From assembly GCA_002724245.1 (NCBI GenBank), contig PBOG01000070.1, positions 7,913 through 67,839 of the forward strand: a stretch of 59,927 nt of DNA, written 5' to 3'. Origin of the DNA: Planctomycetaceae bacterium (GTDB lineage: Bacteria > Planctomycetota > Planctomycetia > Pirellulales > Pirellulaceae). The notes under the pieces are model-generated. The model did no database searches. It worked only from the letters and a program-made list of their open reading frames with translations, and was not told where the DNA came from. Shown here piece after piece: positions 1 through 7,741 of this stretch (position 1 is its first letter; the number at the start of each line of letters is the position of its first letter). Position numbers and translations under genes: made by a program.

Positions 1-971
1 AGAAAGGCCTGGCAACGACACCCTCCAAAGTCAATGTCCCGGCGATCGCAACTCCGACATGGTTCCGGCATCCATTCGTTTCCACGGAAACGTCCGAAGG
101 CTGGGGAAGTCCAGGCGTCGCTTACTGAATTATGGCGGGCGTTGGGAAACTCCATGTCGGGAATACACCGCGCGGCCTGGCAGGGCAGAATGGTGCCGTC
201 CGGGTTGACCGTAAGGTAGACGCGGCCCCATCCGTTCATGCAGGCTTTCGGAACGTCCTGGTAGTGATCAGGCAGGACATGCAAGAGCTGGATCTGCGAA
301 GGCAGCGTGGTTCGGGCCCTGGCGACTGCCGTTTCGGCCTGCCTCAATTGGGCCAGGCTCGGGAGCAACGCCTGATAATTTAGGTGTGCCCAGCCGACAT
401 ATTGTACGTGGGCGATTTCCACGCGATCCGCTTGCCATTCGGCCGCCAGGGCGAGCATCTCGGGAATCCGTTCAATATTGTGCCGGTGGACAACGACGTT
501 CAGCGTCACCGGAAAACCAATTTGTTTGGCTGCTCGAAACGCGGCTTCCTTTTTCTGAAACGACGGCAGGCCGGCGAGCCAGTCATTGCTGGAGGAGAGG
601 CTGTCCTGGAGACTGATTTGGATGGCGTCGAGTCCGGCGTCGCGTAGTTCAGCAAGCCGCCCCTCGGATAAATTGACACCTGCTGTGATCAAGTGCGAAT
701 AGAGACGGGCCTTGCGCGCGGTTCGGATCAATTCGCAGAGGTCGCGTCGGACCAGGGGCTCACCGCCCGTGAAGTGAACTTGCACTACCCCGAGTGCTGC
801 TGCCTCTCTTAGCAGTCGTTGCCAGTCTTCGGTGTCCAGCTCGTGTTTCAAAGCAGCGAGGTCAAGCGGGTTGCTGCAGTAAGGACACCGCAGGGGGCAC
901 CGGTAGGTCAATTCGGCGATCAGGCAATACGGCGCGTCAGACGCCGCGGGAGGTGTCACGGACGAATCCAC
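1..971 (-). CDS. pqqE: PqqE, radical SAM/SPASM enzyme of PQQ biosynthesis (C-terminus off the window)
   Basis: PqqE joins the Glu and Tyr side chains of the PqqA peptide by a carbon-carbon bond, the first step of PQQ synthesis, with PqqD holding the peptide. The visible 323 codons show the radical-SAM cluster motif CPLRCPYC (C25, C29, C32 from the chosen start), the SAM-binding FTGGEP, and a SPASM region with CQAARC and GGCRCQAF just before the window edge. The family is usually about 370-380 residues, so roughly 50 C-terminal residues are missing. The start is a GTG at 971, the first start codon after an in-frame TGA at 978-980, with GAGGAG about 10 bases upstream. A second GTG at 959 is possible. 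The gene overlaps the end of pqqD by 35 bases and is last in the visible operon. Confidence 0.95.
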   Translation of the reverse strand, partial: MDSSVTPPAASDAPYCLIAELTYRCPLRCPYCSNPLDLAALKHELDTEDWQRLLREAAALGVVQVHFTGGEPLVRRDLCELIRTARKARLYSHLITAGVNLSEGRLAELRDAGLDAIQISLQDSLSSSNDWLAGLPSFQKKEAAFRAAKQIGFPVTLNVVVHRHNIERIPEMLALAAEWQADRVEIAHVQYVGWAHLNYQALLPSLAQLRQAETAVARARTTLPSQIQLLHVLPDHYQDVPKACMNGWGRVYLTVNPDGTILPCQAARCIPDMEFPNARHNSVSDAWTSPAFGRFRGNEWMPEPCRSCDRRDIDFGGCRCQAF

Positions 972-1221
972 GGCGCATCATCTCCTCTAAAAAGTCATGC
1001 ACATCGCCGGTTAAGGTGGCGCCGGGAAACGCTGCCGTCAGTTCGTCAATTAGCGAGGTAATGGCCCGCCCGTCGCAACGTTGAATGATGGCGGCGCTGG
1101 TGTGATTGAGGACGAGTACGCCTTCCGGGAAAAGTAAATGGTGTTGCGCACGTACGGGATCCCATTGGTAGCGGACGTGGGGCGCAAGTTGTGGCCGCTC
1201 GGCGGGAGATTTGCCAGTCAT
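937..1221 (-). CDS. pqqD: PqqD, PqqA-binding chaperone
   Basis: PqqD is a small cytoplasmic peptide-binding (RRE-type) protein that presents PqqA to PqqE. This protein is 94 residues, normal for the family, and shows the expected core: a PHVRYQWD start, the hydrophobic HLLFPEGVLVLNHTSAAIIQ strand region, the CDG turn, and a helical end with a conserved FLEEM segment. Its ATG overlaps the pqqC stop by 4 bases (ATGA, 1218-1221), which indicates translational coupling. Its own 3' end overlaps pqqE. Confidence 0.95.
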   Translation of the reverse strand: MTGKSPAERPQLAPHVRYQWDPVRAQHHLLFPEGVLVLNHTSAAIIQRCDGRAITSLIDELTAAFPGATLTGDVHDFLEEMMRRGFVRDTSRGV

Positions 1222-1922
1222 GGCGTGCTGGTGTCAGTGGGGTCGTGGTTGTCCATCGCGTCGAGTTGGGCCCACAGGATCTGGCACTTGGTTTGGAGAG
1301 CGTCAATGGCGGCCTCCTGTAGCAGCCGAGTTTGGCAGTGCTCAAGAACCAGGGACATGCCGTGGTCGCTGTCTCGCGGTGCCTGGGAAAGTCGCGCACG
1401 AAAATAGGCCAGGGCATCTCGTTCAATCCAGGGGTAATGTCGTTCAAATGCCTCCAGGCGTGCGGCCATCAGGTTGGGTGCGAATAGTTCGGTCAGGGAT
1501 GACGCGACACCTTCGATCCAGGAACGGGTCGCCACCAGTTGTACATACGCGTCGACGGCGAAACGGACACCCGGCAGGAGGAGGCGGTCGGACTCGAGAT
1601 CTGCTTGAGCGAGGCCCGTTGCTTCAGCCAGTTTAAGCCATTTCTCGATGCCGCCCGGGTCACCGCCATATCCGTCGTGGTCCAGGATTCGCTGAATCCA
1701 GACCTGTCGAATTTCCCGGATTGGGCAGCGGGAAATCAGGATGGCGTCTTTGATGGGGAGATTTTTCTGGTAGTAGAAGCGATTCGCTACCCAAAGTTGT
1801 ATCTGTTCACGGCTGAGTTCGCCGGAATTCATCCGCCGGTGGAAAGGGTGCTGGTCATGATAGGCCGCGGTGCCCACATCGCGGAGCCGTTGCGCGAATT
1901 CGTCGCTGGTCCAGTTGTTCAT
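1218..1922 (-). CDS. pqqC: PqqC, pyrroloquinoline-quinone synthase
   Basis: PqqC is the cofactor-free oxidase that performs the last ring closure and oxidation giving PQQ. The 234-residue protein is all-helical (TenA-like fold) and carries family blocks: HPFHRRMNSGELS near residue 25, the WVANRFYYQKNLPIKDA segment, RILDHDG, and a C-terminal helical end typical of PqqC. The length matches standalone PqqC. The ATG overlaps the end of pqqB by 4 bases, and the gene's stop overlaps pqqD in the same way, so B, C and D are read as one coupled set. Confidence 0.96.
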   Translation of the reverse strand: MNNWTSDEFAQRLRDVGTAAYHDQHPFHRRMNSGELSREQIQLWVANRFYYQKNLPIKDAILISRCPIREIRQVWIQRILDHDGYGGDPGGIEKWLKLAEATGLAQADLESDRLLLPGVRFAVDAYVQLVATRSWIEGVASSLTELFAPNLMAARLEAFERHYPWIERDALAYFRARLSQAPRDSDHGMSLVLEHCQTRLLQEAAIDALQTKCQILWAQLDAMDNHDPTDTSTP

Positions 1923-2881
1923 GTTGGTCCGTCCTGCTGTTCGGTGGTCGCGTCGGGTGACAGAGAAAACTGATCACCATCCTGGGCGACATGGACCCCG
2001 CACGCGTTGACCTGTTGGCGTTCGGGACCATCTTCAACGAGCATGGGGTTGGTATTGTTGATATGAACGTAGATCCGATGTGCTGCGGGTTGGCTCGCAA
2101 GCCAAGCGAGCGTTCCCTCCGGTCCACTCACCGGTAGATGTCCCATCTGCCGCGCGGTGGTAGCGCGAATACCTGTGGTCTGCGGTTCGTCATCGGACCA
2201 GAAGGTGCCATCGATGAGAATCATGTCGGCCGAATCGGCGGCCGCGCGCAACTCGCTGGTCAAACTGGCGACACCGGGCGCATAGATGACGGTGTGGTTG
2301 GACTCCTGTTTTCGAATTGCCAGGGCAACGATGGAACCTTGTTGGGACGTGTCGTGCTGCTGCACGTAACGCGGAACATCTTCTCCGACCTGCAGCAACG
2401 TAACCTCCAATCCACTCGGTTGACCATCGGGAAGTGTTAGTTCCGTAGCTGCGTCAGGATTGAAGCTGGTCCAGTCGCGGGGGGCGAAATGCTGGAGCAC
2501 TGGCACGAAGGGCAGGTCGTGCTCCAGCCATTGACGCACTAGGGCCGTGCTGTAGATCGGAAAGCGACATCCTTCACGCAATTGCAGCAGGCCACTGGTG
2601 TGGTCTATCTCGGCGTCGGTCAACAGGCATCCAGCGATTGCAGTTCCCCGTGGTTGGTCCGCGGGTGGCCAAAGATTTTCGCTCGCGTTGATTTGCGCGC
2701 GTACATCCGCTGAGACATTGAGCAAGAACCAGTTGACACCATCGGCGGAGATCGCCGCCGACGATTGCGTACGGGGAATGACGCGACCATCTATTTGGCG
2801 AGCGGCCGCGCAATTGACACAGTGGCAATTCCATTGCGGCACACCACCACCAGCACCGCTGCCCAGAATCTGGACTATCAT
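1919..2881 (-). CDS. pqqB: PqqB, metallo-beta-lactamase-fold oxidoreductase of PQQ biosynthesis
   Basis: PqqB is a metal-dependent protein of the metallo-beta-lactamase fold, implicated in hydroxylating the crosslinked Glu-Tyr intermediate. The 320-residue protein opens with the family signature LGSGAGGGVPQWNC, followed by the zinc-type cysteines of CHCVNC. It contains TDAEIDHTSGLLQLRE in place of a canonical HxHxDH, as PqqB proteins do. The ATG (2879-2881) lies inside the stop region of pqqA, a 4-base ATGA overlap. That overlap ties its translation to the peptide precursor. Confidence 0.96.
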   Translation of the reverse strand: MIVQILGSGAGGGVPQWNCHCVNCAAARQIDGRVIPRTQSSAAISADGVNWFLLNVSADVRAQINASENLWPPADQPRGTAIAGCLLTDAEIDHTSGLLQLREGCRFPIYSTALVRQWLEHDLPFVPVLQHFAPRDWTSFNPDAATELTLPDGQPSGLEVTLLQVGEDVPRYVQQHDTSQQGSIVALAIRKQESNHTVIYAPGVASLTSELRAAADSADMILIDGTFWSDDEPQTTGIRATTARQMGHLPVSGPEGTLAWLASQPAAHRIYVHINNTNPMLVEDGPERQQVNACGVHVAQDGDQFSLSPDATTEQQDGPT

Positions 2882-3021
2882 TCCGGATTTTGGAGATCAC
2901 CGTGAGGCCGAGTGGTCCCAGCTGAATCGGAAGCGGGTTGGTGCGTCGAATCGGTATTGGCGTAGGCGGTCACCTCACCACTTAGCCCGATTTCAACGTA
3001 GGACGGTTTGCTCCACTGCAT
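2878..3021 (-). CDS. pqqA: PqqA, PQQ peptide precursor with long C-terminal extension
   Basis: This 47-residue ORF encodes the ribosomal peptide whose Glu and Tyr become PQQ. It starts MQWSKP and contains EVTAYANT, placing the crosslinked pair at E16 and Y20, as in known PqqA peptides (E-x3-Y with an upstream W/K-P segment). A ribosome-binding site GAGGGA (3030-3035) sits 8 bases before the ATG. The stop overlaps the pqqB ATG by 4 bases. Known PqqA peptides are about 22-29 residues. Here a hydrophilic tail rich in D, S, T and P continues for 27 residues after Y20. The position immediately before pqqB and the motif make the call strong despite the small size. Whether the tail has a role is unknown. 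Confidence 0.93.
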   Translation of the reverse strand: MQWSKPSYVEIGLSGEVTAYANTDSTHQPASDSAGTTRPHGDLQNPE

Positions 3022-3073
3022 CGGTGAATTCCCTCGTCTAAGGCTCCAAGCACCAATCTTGTTGGGTGCGTGT

Positions 3074-3102
3074 CACGCGATCGTTCGACAAAGGATCGCG
3101 TG
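3074..3102 (-). promoter_or_regulatory. Perfect inverted repeat in the predicted pqqA leader
   Basis: CACGCGATC (3074-3082) and GATCGCGTG (3094-3102) form a perfect 9-bp inverted repeat around an 11-base centre. It lies about 52 bases upstream of the pqqA ATG and just downstream of the predicted promoter, so it could be an operator or a 5'-UTR hairpin. No run of T follows, so it is not an obvious terminator. The role is inference. Confidence 0.4.
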
Positions 3103-3120
3103 TCGGTCACGCACACTCTG

Positions 3121-3148
3121 ATTCTACCTTGCTCGGGGTCGGGCTCAA
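3121..3148 (-). promoter_or_regulatory. Predicted sigma70-like promoter for pqqABCDE
   Basis: On the minus strand TTGAGC (3143-3148) is followed after 16 bases by TAGAAT (3121-3126), a fair match to the -35/-10 consensus. Transcription would start near 3113, giving a leader of roughly 90 bases before pqqA that includes the inverted repeat at 3074-3102. This was found by eye only, and Planctomycetota promoters are poorly defined. Confidence 0.35.
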
Positions 3149-3565
3149 CCACACCCCCACCCAAAAAAAGGGTCATCATTCCTCAATGACGATCGCGGCC
3201 GGAAGAGGCATTATCCGTCTGAACCGAAAGCGGGGCCTGCAGCAGCTGCCAAATCAGAGTTTCAAATGGCGATTGCGATCTCGCCCTGCGTCTGGTCGCA
3301 GGACCCGGCACCTGTTGTGGCGTGGGCCAACGGTAAGGGCGAGAACCGTTTGTAGGCACCCTCTGGCGGTGCCACGCGCTTGTGCAATGCTGGTTCCGTG
3401 CTGTCAGAGCTGTAGGCGTCGCCAGAGCTGGCTGGTGAACGGGGATTTTGAGCAAGGCGGTCTAGCCTCATCAAGAGCCTGTGGTCAACCCCTTGGCAGG
3501 AGAGGGATTCGATATGGAAACGTGCCGCGTATCTCTGTAGTATCCGCAGCCAACGGGAGCTGAAT

Positions 3566-4717
3566 ATGTCACATCGAATTTCGCTGTCCACGGCTGATTT
3601 AGGCGGAACGGAAGTGCGTCGTAATTTTGTCGCCGATCCGTCCGTAGAGGGCTCAAGTTATGCCGCGGCTTATGATCGAACGACCCTTTGGTATGACGCT
3701 TTCTGGCGCGATGGGCGAGTGTATCTGGTTTGCCCGAAACTGTTGAACTTTGCGCCGCTGCTCAGAAAGGCGGTGTTCAGGCTTGACGGGCGGATTACCA
3801 TGATTGCCAAACGGCGTTCTTACCAGCGTTACGACATTCTCGAGTTACTTAGTCGAGTGTGCCCTGTGGAGATCTCAGTAAACGGGCCAGGTTTTGAAGT
3901 TGCGACCCCCGTGAGTCCGGATGAAACAGATCGCTTTGCCTGTCTGAATACCCACTTTACCATGACCCGGAATAGTCGCCCGGAGTGGATTCGCGATTAC
4001 GCTATCTTTAATCGAAAGAAGCATGGGCTTGAAGCCATGGTTCTCTTCGATAACGGTTCCACAGAATATCCACTGAGTACGCTGGAGGACGCGTTAAACG
4101 GCGTGGGACTCGCCGACTTTGCGATCATCTCAGTGCCGCTGCGTTATGGGCGCAAAACGACGAGGAACTCGAGTCGTGCCAAGTTTCTTCAGACCGCGTT
4201 GATGAACATTGCGCGGCTTAGAATCCTGGGGCGGGCGCGGGCGGTATTGAATGCAGACATTGACGAACTTGTCTGGGCGCGACAGGGGAGTGTCTTCGAC
4301 AAGGCGGTCAACAGCTATCTCGGGTTGTCGGTATTTTCCGGCGAATGGCGTTATCCGAACGCCGATTCGGCAGCGCGTTCGCGGCATATTTCCCATGACC
4401 ACCGGTGGGAGCAAAGCAGAGCGTGCCCCTTCAAATATTGCATCGTTCCGCAGGGCCGTCTGCGTAATTTCAGTTGGGATGTGCATCGGGTGACAGGTTT
4501 GCCATTTAAACGGATGTTGCGAAGGGCGGACGTTGGATTTATCCACTGTCATCAGGTTTCCACGAATTGGAAAGCCCTACCGGAGCGGCGCGGGGTGCCA
4601 GGAAATGCGGGTAGCTGGCAGACGCTTGATTTGACGTTTGATTCCAGGACTCGCCAGCTGCTGGATGAAGGCTTCGCGAGCCAGTCATGCTGGCAGCAAA
4701 CGAAGGCGTGTGCGTAA
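3566..4717 (+). CDS. Glycosyltransferase of the GT92/GT2-like DUF23 type
   Basis: This 383-residue cytoplasmic protein resembles the glycosyltransferase group with a DUF23/GT92-type core. After an N-terminal portion of unclear fold it shows IRDYAIFNRKKHGLEAMVLFDN (about residues 147-170), a donor-site strand ending in LNADIDELVW near residue 230 (DxD-type metal site), and a late FIHCHQVSTNWK segment. No signal peptide or membrane segment is seen. A GGGAG site 7 bases before the ATG supports the start. It precedes a GT2 gene by 79 bases on the same strand, so the two probably act together in building a surface glycan or glycoconjugate. Acceptor and sugar cannot be told from sequence. Confidence 0.7.
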   Translation: MSHRISLSTADLGGTEVRRNFVADPSVEGSSYAAAYDRTTLWYDAFWRDGRVYLVCPKLLNFAPLLRKAVFRLDGRITMIAKRRSYQRYDILELLSRVCPVEISVNGPGFEVATPVSPDETDRFACLNTHFTMTRNSRPEWIRDYAIFNRKKHGLEAMVLFDNGSTEYPLSTLEDALNGVGLADFAIISVPLRYGRKTTRNSSRAKFLQTALMNIARLRILGRARAVLNADIDELVWARQGSVFDKAVNSYLGLSVFSGEWRYPNADSAARSRHISHDHRWEQSRACPFKYCIVPQGRLRNFSWDVHRVTGLPFKRMLRRADVGFIHCHQVSTNWKALPERRGVPGNAGSWQTLDLTFDSRTRQLLDEGFASQSCWQQTKACA

Positions 4718-4796
4718 GAACGCGAGAGGTGGCCGTTGTGATCGAGGGGGCCTGGCAGGAAGCTAGCTAGCACGTTGCTTTCGACCGGTTGTACCA

Positions 4797-5771
4797 ATGT
4801 CTAAAGTATTTGTCGTGACGCCATTTTTTTGCACGCAAGGCAATCAACGTCTTTCCTACCTTTTAGAGACGTTGTATTGGGTCAGACGCCAGAGCTATAG
4901 AGATTATCTGCACGTTGTTGTTGACGATGGAAGTACCGACCGCAGTATCGAGGTGGTGGAGGAAATCGCGGCCCAGGATTCGAGGTTGAAGGTTTTCCAG
5001 AAAAGTAATGGTGGCTCCAGTAGCGCCATTAATTATGGAGTGGCGCAGGCATTGCGTATTGCGAAGCCCGGCTTCATTACGATCTGCCATTCGGACGACG
5101 TGATGCTTCCTGGCAGCCTGCAAGCAAGGCTGGACACGGCCCAACGCACGGGTTCAGAATTCGTCCACAGCGATTACTTGCTGATGACTGAAGACGGTGT
5201 CGTGCGCCGTCGTCGGGCAAAAGATATGGCTACTGCTGCTGAACTTTATCAGCGATTACTTTCCTTGAAGAAGGCCGTACTCTATCCGACGATGTTTTGG
5301 GAGGCGGATTTCTTTCTAGACCGGATCGGTGGGTTTGATCCCGAGATTACTTCGGCAGAAGACTGGGATATCGCACTGCGCACTGCGCAGCAGCTGGTTG
5401 TTCATCGGAGTGCGCCGGCGACTTGCCGTGCGGCAACCATGTTGAAAAGAAACCACGCAGGTTGTTTGCGGATACAAAATACCCTGGATGGTACGAAAGC
5501 ACGCTGTTACGAGCGCATTTTCAGGAAACACCTGAAAGGCCGGGAGTACGATCGGGCCATGGCGAAGGCAAGGCAAACCAGATTGCATCCTTCAACATCG
5601 TCGTGGCGTCCCCGTCACGTTACGAAAGCCCTGCGACAGGTGCCTGGTTTTCGCTCTATCGCTTCGATGTTGCGACGGCGGACCGCTATTTCACTGGACA
5701 GGGAGACGAACGCGTTTCTTTACGATATGAGAGAGATCGGCGCACAGATGCGGTGCCGAAGAGCTGCCTGA
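4797..5771 (+). CDS. Family 2 glycosyltransferase
   Basis: The N-terminal 220 residues form a GT-A domain that transfers a sugar from a nucleotide donor. VVVDDGSTDRS holds the nucleotide-binding Asp pair (D43, D44), and ICHSDDVMLPG supplies the metal-binding D100-D101. FDPEITSAEDWDIALR is the usual acceptor-side ED motif. The C-terminal 100 residues are basic, of unknown role, and contain no clear membrane segment. The protein is 324 residues, standard for the family. No good ribosome-binding site precedes the ATG. By eye the start of the gene is more AT-rich than the pqq genes, which is common in surface-polysaccharide genes and might reflect transfer. Confidence 0.85.
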   Translation: MSKVFVVTPFFCTQGNQRLSYLLETLYWVRRQSYRDYLHVVVDDGSTDRSIEVVEEIAAQDSRLKVFQKSNGGSSSAINYGVAQALRIAKPGFITICHSDDVMLPGSLQARLDTAQRTGSEFVHSDYLLMTEDGVVRRRRAKDMATAAELYQRLLSLKKAVLYPTMFWEADFFLDRIGGFDPEITSAEDWDIALRTAQQLVVHRSAPATCRAATMLKRNHAGCLRIQNTLDGTKARCYERIFRKHLKGREYDRAMAKARQTRLHPSTSSWRPRHVTKALRQVPGFRSIASMLRRRTAISLDRETNAFLYDMREIGAQMRCRRAA

Positions 5772-5806
5772 TCCAGGGAATCACATGGGTCTAACAGGGT
5801 GGTGGG

Positions 5807-7522
5807 TTACTCTGTGGAGGGTGCCGAGGGCGCTTTGATAAAGGGGACGTGTGCCGAAAGGCGCAAGATGATTTGCCCTGTGGCGTCAGGGCGAATCGTT
5901 CGCGTCACTGTGACAAAATGCCAGCGGCGATCCCCAGGATGACCGCCTCCACTGCTTACTTCGTGCATCGTTTCGACAAAGTCGAGGATCTCGACTCCGG
6001 CGGCATCCTTGATGCCGGAGTGAACCCAGCTGCCAAAGGTAATTGTCTTTCCAGCGAACCGGGACGCTGGTAGGCGTACATCAGTTAGAACATGTCCTTG
6101 GGTTCGGCTGGTGGTGAGACGCAGCGAACTGCGGCCCGACTTGACGGTGTTCCGTTCGTTTTCCCAGAGAGGACCTTGGCCGCCAACGGACCAATGAACT
6201 GGCTGCGGCAGCGCAGTTTGTCCCCAGGACTCCATGCCCGGATTAAGTAGCAGGTTCTCGGCGCGGTCGCCAATAGTTGAACCGGCCACCAGGATGGCGT
6301 CATCAAAATAAAAGAACCGGTCGGGGCTGACTGCGGGCCGCCAATCGAGGTCATGCGATTCTCGACAGGCCGTCAAAGATTGGATATAGCGTGCGGGGAC
6401 GTTGGCATGAGGGCAGAGCTCGCATTGGTGTAGCATCGGTCGGGGGCGGACCAGGGGATTAAACCAGACAGCCGGATGCCAGACATAGATCCAGACATAG
6501 TCGTCCGCCACCGTCAGCGCGCTGTAGAGTGTGTGTTCCAGTTCTAGAGGACTACGGTAGTTTCGCTCAAAACGCTGCGGGTCCGTGTGCCAGCCGCCAA
6601 ACTGGTTGGGGTTCGGATCGACCCAGATGCCAAAGGCGTATTGCAGCGGAGCAAACAGGTGGTCACTGGCGTGGGTGCTGGAGGCGGCATTTCGGAGGCC
6701 GGCAATCTCCCCGTGCGTAATGTGAGAATACGCTCCGGACCCACCGTCGATCAGTGTCGCCTTTCCGCGGGTTGCCAGCATGCCGCGGACGAAATGCTGG
6801 ACAAGCCCGTGACCATGCCAGCCTGTGTTTGGAATAATGATGATCGTGATGGTGGGGTAAGCCTGTTGGACCGCATGCATCCACTCGGCTCCGCGGGTTT
6901 CGACCTGTTTCGCAGTTTCCAGAAGCGTATGTTGAGCCCGACTCGGTGACGCAGCGTAGTCAAAGATGTCAGCGCCCGCCCAGGGGCCAAGGCTGCCTTC
7001 GTAATGTTCGACATCGAGGAAGAGACCCTTGAAGCCGGCATCCCTTGCTAACCTGGCAGCGACGGCGCCGTTGCGTGCGATAACGGACCATTGAGGGTCA
7101 AACCAGTCAAGGTTTCCCTCGTCGGTGTTACCAGTGACCGCGGATCCGCGCGCGCAGGTTTCTACCTGAATGAAATTGTCAGTGAAGCGTTTGAAGCGGG
7201 TGTTCTGGAGATCCCTCAACGCCTTGCGAAAGTCATCGCGAGCGAATGGGCGTCCACCAAAGAAGAGGCCTTCCTGTCCGCTTCGTGTGGGACCCCAGTC
7301 GTCCGGGTATACCGAAATGTTCAACCCGTCGAGGGGGAGCGTTTCCATGTCGGCGACGTGTTGTCGTAGATAGCTTGGCTCGACGGAGTTGACGGCAAAA
7401 CCGATGATCTTTTTGTGCTTCGCTACGGGGGGGCCAGGGCGGTCGGCGTTGGCGACAGGAATTCCCGCGGCCAGCAGCAAGGCAAAGGGAATACCAACAA
7501 TGTGTGCTCCGTGAATGCGCAT
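5807..7522 (-). CDS. Secreted protein of unknown family, glycoside-hydrolase-like with C-terminal carbohydrate-binding-like domain
   Basis: I do not recognise the family. From the ATG at 7522 the 571-residue product begins with a signal peptide (MRIHGAHIVGIPFALLLAAG). The body looks like a TIM barrel: alternating segments such as GLNISVYPDDWG, FKGLFLDVEHYEG and ITIIIIPNTGWHG, with acidic residues at strand ends as in glycosidases. The last 150 residues (from NLLLNPGMESWG) look like a jelly-roll carbohydrate-binding module. The open frame extends upstream to 7819, but that part lacks a signal sequence at its start and would run into the region before the divergent PSCyt gene. The neighbouring exported hydrolases make a role in glycan breakdown plausible, but no activity is assigned. 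Confidence 0.6.
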   Translation of the reverse strand: MRIHGAHIVGIPFALLLAAGIPVANADRPGPPVAKHKKIIGFAVNSVEPSYLRQHVADMETLPLDGLNISVYPDDWGPTRSGQEGLFFGGRPFARDDFRKALRDLQNTRFKRFTDNFIQVETCARGSAVTGNTDEGNLDWFDPQWSVIARNGAVAARLARDAGFKGLFLDVEHYEGSLGPWAGADIFDYAASPSRAQHTLLETAKQVETRGAEWMHAVQQAYPTITIIIIPNTGWHGHGLVQHFVRGMLATRGKATLIDGGSGAYSHITHGEIAGLRNAASSTHASDHLFAPLQYAFGIWVDPNPNQFGGWHTDPQRFERNYRSPLELEHTLYSALTVADDYVWIYVWHPAVWFNPLVRPRPMLHQCELCPHANVPARYIQSLTACRESHDLDWRPAVSPDRFFYFDDAILVAGSTIGDRAENLLLNPGMESWGQTALPQPVHWSVGGQGPLWENERNTVKSGRSSLRLTTSRTQGHVLTDVRLPASRFAGKTITFGSWVHSGIKDAAGVEILDFVETMHEVSSGGGHPGDRRWHFVTVTRTIRPDATGQIILRLSAHVPFIKAPSAPSTE

Positions 7523-7741
7523 TTGGGGTGTTCTCTGTCCGGATGGGTGTTGTGTTATGATGAAACCGTACTGGCGGCGCAGGCGGAAATGCGGCATCAG
7601 GTTGTGACTCTGTAGCGTACCAGAAAGTGGGCGGCGGTAGCCTGTCATTGTTGGCGATAATGGCCACCATCGGCGTGGGTAAGCGAGGCTGGGTGCAGTG
7701 CTCATAGAATGGGCCCGTTGCGCTCCTTTGAGGAATAACCA

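Larger units (their letters stand above)
3022..3565. other. Divergent intergenic region between pqqA and a glycosyltransferase gene
   Basis: These 544 bases separate the minus-strand pqq operon from the plus-strand glycosyltransferase gene. They hold the predicted pqq promoter, the leader inverted repeat and the pqqA ribosome-binding site. The part from about 3180 to 3540 has open frames on both strands, but none shows a recognisable protein or a convincing start, so I leave it as non-coding. Confidence 0.6.
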
